IMG/VR virus record: IMGVR_UViG_3300040801_001816
Coordinates: 1-43,661 of that record
From: a virus
Reading direction: 5' to 3' (one strand)
Length of the DNA stretch: 43,661 nt
Shown here: positions 40,022 through 43,661 of the stretch, one piece after another
How positions within the stretch are numbered: the first letter of the stretch is position 1
Layout of the letters: each line of letters starts with the position of its first letter
Program-made: the position numbers and the translations under genes
Notes under the pieces: model-generated
What the model saw: the letters and a program-made list of their open reading frames with translations, nothing else
What the model was told of the DNA's origin: nothing
The model's database searches: none

Positions 40022-40532
40022 TACCCACCTCCGCGCTTTGGTTTTTACTTCCCGTATATTTCATAAAATTTCGTTTTGACCCCGTTAAGAACAGCGCCAA
40101 CCCCGTTAAGAACAACGCCACCTCGTTCGTCCCTTCAGGGTTAATTACCTTTGCACTAAGGCAAGTTTTTTTAAATTTTTCCACGGGGACCTCTTTGCCT
40201 ATTTTGTCGGCAAAGTCCTGGATGATCTCTTGTATATCGCCCCCGCCATAATGTAACCTTTGCCCACTCGCGTAGTGCGTAAGGGCCCAAAGGCCCGCGA
40301 TCTTATGCACTACGCATTTTACGCCAAACAAATTAACCTCTCGGTACACCTTCGTTTCGATGTGTTCTTCTTTACCAGCTACCAAAAAGGTTTTAAGGCC
40401 CGACACGTTGTCTATCTCAAAGCGCTCTTCGCTTATCTTTTTTAATAAAAATTCAGATTCAGTTATAAAAAACCCAGTATTCACTAGGCGTTCTAGCTGT
40501 TCCTTAAAAATTTTATATTCGCGTTCTGTCAT
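39996..40532 (-). CDS. Hypothetical protein (178 aa)
   Basis: Unrecognised. It has a charged helical N-terminus (REYKIFKEQLERLVNTG), a middle with strands (VNLFGVKCVVHKIAGLWALT) and a small internal duplication, ALFLTG twice (near residues 138-150), encoded by an 18-base direct repeat. The start overlaps the stop of the HTH gene (ATGA). Confidence 0.7.
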   Translation of the reverse strand: MTEREYKIFKEQLERLVNTGFFITESEFLLKKISEERFEIDNVSGLKTFLVAGKEEHIETKVYREVNLFGVKCVVHKIAGLWALTHYASGQRLHYGGGDIQEIIQDFADKIGKEVPVEKFKKTCLSAKVINPEGTNEVALFLTGLALFLTGSKRNFMKYTGSKNQSAEVGIGCTKKLP

Positions 40533-40693
40533 TTAACGCCCTTTACCAATAGCTCGCATAGGATAAACGCCATTTTAGGGGGTTTTCGCTTACCGTACTC
40601 CCAGTGCTGGACCGCTGAGAGAGTTACCCCCAGCTCGGCCGCAAAGGCGCTTTGTGTAAGGCCAAATTTTATTCTGTATTTTTTAATCCGCAT
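40529..40693 (-). CDS. XRE-family helix-turn-helix protein (54 aa)
   Basis: This short gene has a complete small Cro/XRE-type HTH. The first helix is IKKYRIKFG, the turn with recognition helix is LTQSAFAAELGVTLSAVQHW and the ending is EYGKRKPPKMAFILCELL. The LTQ...A..LGV....V..WE.G.R.P pattern is diagnostic. It is translationally coupled to the next gene. No divergent partner or integrase is nearby, so it is more likely a Cro-like or late regulator than a lysogeny switch. It is a candidate for binding the GTGTAGT-N7-ACTACAC operators. Confidence 0.85.
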   Translation of the reverse strand: MRIKKYRIKFGLTQSAFAAELGVTLSAVQHWEYGKRKPPKMAFILCELLVKGVK

Positions 40694-40707
40694 ACTTATT
40701 AACCGAT

Positions 40708-41334
40708 TTAAAGCGCCATGTTATAAAAGTTAATATCGCTGTATGCGTCGGTAATTTCTTTTTTATTTCCAACCAACGGCATAACGATACCATAACAAGT
40801 AATATCGCCAGTTTTAAAGTTATACATAACCTTCTCGCTGTCTGTTTTATACATAGTTAAGTTATCCGCTGGAAAGGTTTTAGCTAGGTCTAAAACGACG
40901 TTAAAATTAAACCTAGCTCCAAATGTTGCGGCGTAGTGCGAAAACGCATCGAAGACACTTATTTCTTTATCTTTGTTTGTTCTACCTTTAATTTCAAAAT
41001 CCAAGCATTTCAACAATTTACCACAAAATGAAGCTTTGTAATTAGGGTAGTCTGCTACTGAGTCATTCGTGTCTATAATATCGGTATAGATTTTATCCTG
41101 CTTATAGATAGCCCCTAAAAAACTTTTTTGGGGTAATTCTAACCCGTAAAAATCCGACGGAGAAAATCTAACTGTTTTTAAAGCATATCCATTGGTTTTA
41201 GTGATAAAGTGAGAATCGTTCTTAAACTCAAAAGCTAGATTTTCTAATACTTCTCTATTTCCGCTTTTGTTACTTTTTAAATAGTTCAACCATTTTAAAG
41301 TTTTAGTTATTTCAGGATGATTAATTTTATACAT
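40708..41334 (-). CDS. AT-rich gene; possible sliding-clamp-like protein (208 aa)
   Basis: The ATG follows AAAGGA. The N-terminal part has FITKTNGYALKTVRFSPSDF, which recalls the TDGHRLA segment of beta clamps. The C-terminus has PADNLTMYKTDSEKVMYNF and YGIVMPLVG, which recalls the MP-L-ending last domain. At about 208 residues it would be a two-domain or shortened clamp. The gene is visibly AT-richer than its surroundings, which points to a separate origin. The clamp call is a weak family resemblance; it could be an unrelated phage protein. Confidence 0.45.
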   Translation of the reverse strand: MYKINHPEITKTLKWLNYLKSNKSGNREVLENLAFEFKNDSHFITKTNGYALKTVRFSPSDFYGLELPQKSFLGAIYKQDKIYTDIIDTNDSVADYPNYKASFCGKLLKCLDFEIKGRTNKDKEISVFDAFSHYAATFGARFNFNVVLDLAKTFPADNLTMYKTDSEKVMYNFKTGDITCYGIVMPLVGNKKEITDAYSDINFYNMAL

Positions 41335-41375
41335 TTTTTTTATTTCCTTTTGTTGACTGTCTATAATTTTTAGCT

Positions 41376-41477
41376 TTAGCCCCTGCCCAAATCACTTAGT
41401 ATTATTGCGAGGCATAGCGCCCACCCGGCCAACGCGATAACCGCGTAAAGGAGCTGCGCCTTCGTAGGCGCTTTCAC
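41376..41477 (-). CDS. Single-pass membrane peptide, possible holin (33 aa)
   Basis: The GTG at 41,475-41,477 overlaps the TGA of the endolysin gene (GTGA) and has AAGGA-type spacing upstream. The product has a basic N-terminus (VKAPTKAQ), one hydrophobic segment of about 20 residues (LLYAVIALAGWALCLAIIL) and a short polar tail. Coupling to the endolysin suggests a lysis role such as a small holin, but the size is at the low limit. Confidence 0.55.
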   Translation of the reverse strand: MKAPTKAQLLYAVIALAGWALCLAIILSDLGRG

Positions 41478-41839
41478 TCCGTTTCCTTTGGGTCAAACTC
41501 AACGTGTATGTGTGGACCGCTGCCGGCATCGTGATAAATCACATCGTATCGGGGGCCTAGTAAATCGTTGATCTCTGCGGCTAGCGCGTTCATGTCTATT
41601 ACGTCAGACGTTGTGTAAACCACATAATCAATCGCTAGCCCCACGTCATGCAGGCTTAGCTTTGCGCCCTGTTTTCGTTCTCGCTTTCCCGACGTGCGTA
41701 CCAGCGCAGCGGGCACGCCTCTAAGGTCGTGGTGCCGTCCCACGTAACCGGCTATTAAGGTGTCAGCCAACACGATAGGGGGTTGTAGTCCGTCCGGGTT
41801 GAAGCTGCTGGCGTTCCGTGTTATATAGTCCTCGTTCAT
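41474..41839 (-). CDS. Endolysin-like M15 peptidase (121 aa)
   Basis: The motif SLHDVGLAID (residues 62-71) matches S-x-H-x2-G-x-A-x-D of M15 zinc peptidases. The C-terminal GPHIHVEF (109-116) supplies the other histidine ligand. Likely zinc ligands are H64, D71 and H112 (or H110). M15 phage enzymes cut peptide links in the cell wall. There is no signal peptide or wall-binding domain, as is common for phages of Gram-negative bacteria. The segment between is short, so a catalytic acid is not certain. The gene has its own promoter upstream. Confidence 0.75.
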   Translation of the reverse strand: MNEDYITRNASSFNPDGLQPPIVLADTLIAGYVGRHHDLRGVPAALVRTSGKRERKQGAKLSLHDVGLAIDYVVYTTSDVIDMNALAAEINDLLGPRYDVIYHDAGSGPHIHVEFDPKETE

Positions 41840-41874
41840 TTTGGTTTTTTCTTTTGCTAATTTGCTATACTTAT

Positions 41875-41903
41875 AAGATACCCCCGTTGTATGTAAAAGT
41901 CAA
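41875..41903 (-). promoter_or_regulatory. Sigma70-like promoter of the endolysin operon
   Basis: On the minus strand TTGACT (41,898-41,903), a 17-base spacer and TATCTT (41,875-41,880) lie about 36 bases before the endolysin ATG. The spacing is ideal and the -35 box near consensus. Confidence 0.65.
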
Positions 41904-41921
41904 GAGGCTTTTTAAAATACT

Positions 41922-42260
41922 TTAAACCCTGTTTTTGCCTAAAACTCTATGGGCTCTGTCTCGCCAATTGTCGCGAGGGGACCCGAGGGCTATGTTACTG
42001 TCCGTAATGTTAAAGGGGTTGTCGTCTAAATGTCTAATGTGTACGTGGGACCCAAGCGCTTGTTTTTTAAAAAGCTGCCACGCTAAAAGTTGGTGGACCT
42101 TAACAGTGATAGGCCCCCTCTTTTTAGGGCAGTAGACCGAAAATCTTGGGTAGTGGTTATTGTACTGTATTTTAAGGGGGTCCCCCTTGGGGTTTAAAAC
42201 CTCCCCGTTTTTAACGCGGTAGCCTTTTTTATACGCGAGTATAGCGGATTTTGAGATCAT
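41922..42260 (-). CDS. HNH endonuclease, homing-type (112 aa)
   Basis: The region VHQLLAWQLFKK, then HVHIRHLDDNPFNITDSNIA and LGSPRDNWRD fits the HNH family of phage homing or free-standing endonucleases: H at the start, R-H-L-D-D-N as the centre, and N-I-x-L-G-S-P. It follows the Prim-Pol/helicase stop by one base. It may be a mobile gene or a packaging-associated nuclease; no disrupted neighbour is visible. Confidence 0.8.
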   Translation of the reverse strand: MISKSAILAYKKGYRVKNGEVLNPKGDPLKIQYNNHYPRFSVYCPKKRGPITVKVHQLLAWQLFKKQALGSHVHIRHLDDNPFNITDSNIALGSPRDNWRDRAHRVLGKNRV

Positions 42261-42261
42261 G

Positions 42262-43661
42262 CTAAAAAATGTCTTTAAACTCTTTTAGGGGGTTATAGCT
42301 CGTTTTTAAATGTATCTGATCCCCTGGTGTCTTCGCGGGGTGGTACCATACATAAGCCCTCGACCCTTCGTCAAGGCGTATGCGTTTACAATAATAACCC
42401 CTGTCTCTTAGCGCTCTTGTGAGGGAGCGTTGGGACACCTCGCCGTCGTTAAAATCGGGGGCGTAGTTACTAAGAGCACCTAAGGCGCCCTCGGTATCGA
42501 AAACGCGGGGGGCCTCCTCCTCAAGCCAACCGGTCAGCGCGTCAACCCCTGGGCCTAGCGAAGCCTGCACCATCTGGGTTTTGGTCTCAGTAACAGGGGC
42601 TCGCCTAAATTCCGCGTCGTTAACCGGTAGCGTTTTTAAGTAGTGAAAAAGCTCCGCTATGTTAGCGGGGTCTTCTTTCCAGGTTTTTAACGCGTCTATT
42701 TTAGAGTCGGGCAACGGATTTTCGGCGCCTTTCATCGCGTATATACGCCGCTCGTTCACATCGTCAATAGGTAGCGCGTCGATGTTGTTGGAGAATAACA
42801 AAAAGTTAGCGTACACAATCCCTGTGTAGCTGTCAAAACCTTTTTGCTGTATATTCGCCGAGGTGTCCGTTAATAAGCTTTTCATCCGCTCCCAAAATTG
42901 GTACTTGCGATCACCTGACGCGGCTTTAATCTCTTGCACGACAGCTATTAGGCATTTATCTAAAAAACCGTTGAACCTGCCCTCGATGTCGTCGCGGCTA
43001 ACGTCGTGGGTGTTGTGGCCGCCGACCACGAGGCGCAGCACTTCAAAAAGTAACCCCCGGCCCGTGCCCGTTACGGGGGTTATGTTTATGGGTGTTACAA
43101 AGGACCTGACAAAGGGGCGCTGCACTATGCGAGCGAGCCACTGTAAAAACCAAGCACGCTCAGTCTTTACCGGGAAAATGTGCTCTAATAGTCCTATAAA
43201 AGGCCCTATGCTTTCGGCCCCGCTAGTCTCTTTGTGCGGGGGGAAATAAAAGGTGTTTATGTATAGGGAGTCGTCGTCTAGCGCCCCAGGTCGGCGACAA
43301 AATCGTTTACCGCCCGGGTGATACACGTACCCCGCAAAATGCCTGGTGTTTTTAGAAGCCTTCCAAACGTCCACCAGGGGCTCGACCCTGATGTCTCCGT
43401 TTAGATCCAAAGACTTATAGATGTACCCCGCGTTGTGCTCCTTAAACGCTCTTAATGTGCGCCTGGGGGACCTGTGCAACGGCAACCCCGCGTCGTGTAC
43501 CTCGGTACCGTCCGGCAGCTCTACAAGCGCAAATCGCTTTTCCCAGTCCGATAGTTTTTTGCTTTTTAGCCTAAGTGTCGGATCCGTCACGCTCTTTTTT
43601 TCGGTGACGGCGTTATACATGGATACTATAGTCGCGGCGGTTACTGGCTGCCCTCCGTACG
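42262..43661 (-). CDS. Primase-polymerase/helicase fusion, C-terminal part (SF3/D5-like helicase)
   Basis: This is the C-terminal part of the fusion that begins at 893 and enters here across the join. Codons upstream of the internal ATG at 43620 (Y-G-G-Q-P-V-T-A-A-T-I-V-S) are open and continue the PriCT-2 domain. The rest resembles the DUF5906/D5-type SF3 helicases of phage primases. It has a P-loop-like TPVTGTGRGLL (about residues 489-499 of the fusion), a Walker B-like LIAVVQEIK, and a sensor segment LLFSN..ALPIDD.NERR. The P-loop has arginine where SF3 helicases normally carry the catalytic lysine. The C-terminus (about 100 residues) looks like a winged-helix or DNA-binding tail. The TAG stop lies just ahead of the HNH gene. 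Expected role: unwinding and priming at the phage origin. Confidence 0.85.
   Translation of the reverse strand, partial: YGGQPVTAATIVSMYNAVTEKKSVTDPTLRLKSKKLSDWEKRFALVELPDGTEVHDAGLPLHRSPRRTLRAFKEHNAGYIYKSLDLNGDIRVEPLVDVWKASKNTRHFAGYVYHPGGKRFCRRPGALDDDSLYINTFYFPPHKETSGAESIGPFIGLLEHIFPVKTERAWFLQWLARIVQRPFVRSFVTPINITPVTGTGRGLLFEVLRLVVGGHNTHDVSRDDIEGRFNGFLDKCLIAVVQEIKAASGDRKYQFWERMKSLLTDTSANIQQKGFDSYTGIVYANFLLFSNNIDALPIDDVNERRIYAMKGAENPLPDSKIDALKTWKEDPANIAELFHYLKTLPVNDAEFRRAPVTETKTQMVQASLGPGVDALTGWLEEEAPRVFDTEGALGALSNYAPDFNDGEVSQRSLTRALRDRGYYCKRIRLDEGSRAYVWYHPAKTPGDQIHLKTSYNPLKEFKDIF

Overview
The window appears to be an almost complete, circularly permuted genome of a tailed phage with a contractile tail (myovirus morphology). 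The first and last 10 bases are identical. If the ends are merged across them (about 43,651 bp), one uninterrupted 760-codon gene, a primase-polymerase/helicase fusion, runs through the join. I see no integrase, excision gene, recognisable lysogeny repressor, tRNA gene, CRISPR array or insertion sequence, so a lytic life style is likely. The host cannot be named. The virion genes resemble, by family, those of PB1/E217-like phages and of cyanophage Pam3: DUF1073 portal, DUF2184 capsid, DUF3383 sheath, DUF3277 tube and Gp138 spike. A small M15-type endolysin without a wall-binding domain fits a Gram-negative host.

Layout. (1) A divergent promoter region at about 1.65-1.8 kb. Leftward from it runs a short early operon: an RHH-like protein, two small proteins, then Prim-Pol/helicase across the contig join to 42.26 kb, then an HNH endonuclease. 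Rightward runs the replication operon (1.8-11.0 kb): two hypothetical proteins, a DUF2800 nuclease, a DUF2815 ssDNA-binding protein, a family A DNA polymerase, a VRR-NUC nuclease, an SNF2-type helicase with an unusual cysteine-rich insertion, and six small proteins. It ends in back-to-back terminators at about 11.1 kb. (2) The late region (38.9 to 11.15 kb) is on the minus strand and reads in the usual order: TerS, two small related proteins, TerL, portal, F-like head protein, small genes, prohead protease, cement protein, capsid, neck, fibres, sheath, tube, frameshifted tail chaperone, tape measure, baseplate, tail fibre and a small membrane protein. (3) Between the late region and the primase, a minus-strand group at 39.7-41.9 kb carries an M15-type endolysin, a 33-residue membrane peptide, an AT-rich gene that may encode a sliding clamp, a 54-residue XRE helix-turn-helix protein and two further small proteins.

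The most striking non-coding feature is the 0.8-kb gap at 38.9-39.7 kb. Two oppositely oriented arrays of GTCCCGC/GCGGGAC iterons flank an AT-rich core. The arrays, an inner CATTCACT/AGTGAATG inverted repeat and a TTAACGTTAA palindrome all share nearly the same centre, at about 39,273-39,278. This looks like a replication origin, or a packaging/TerS recognition site.

A second notable signal is a 23-bp promoter/operator element present twice (18 of 23 bases identical). One copy covers the -10 box of a consensus promoter in front of a 66-residue membrane protein that also has its own terminator, a moron-like unit inside the late operon. The other copy lies at the start of a small gene behind the SNF2 helicase. 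Together they suggest a small regulon controlled by one phage repressor.
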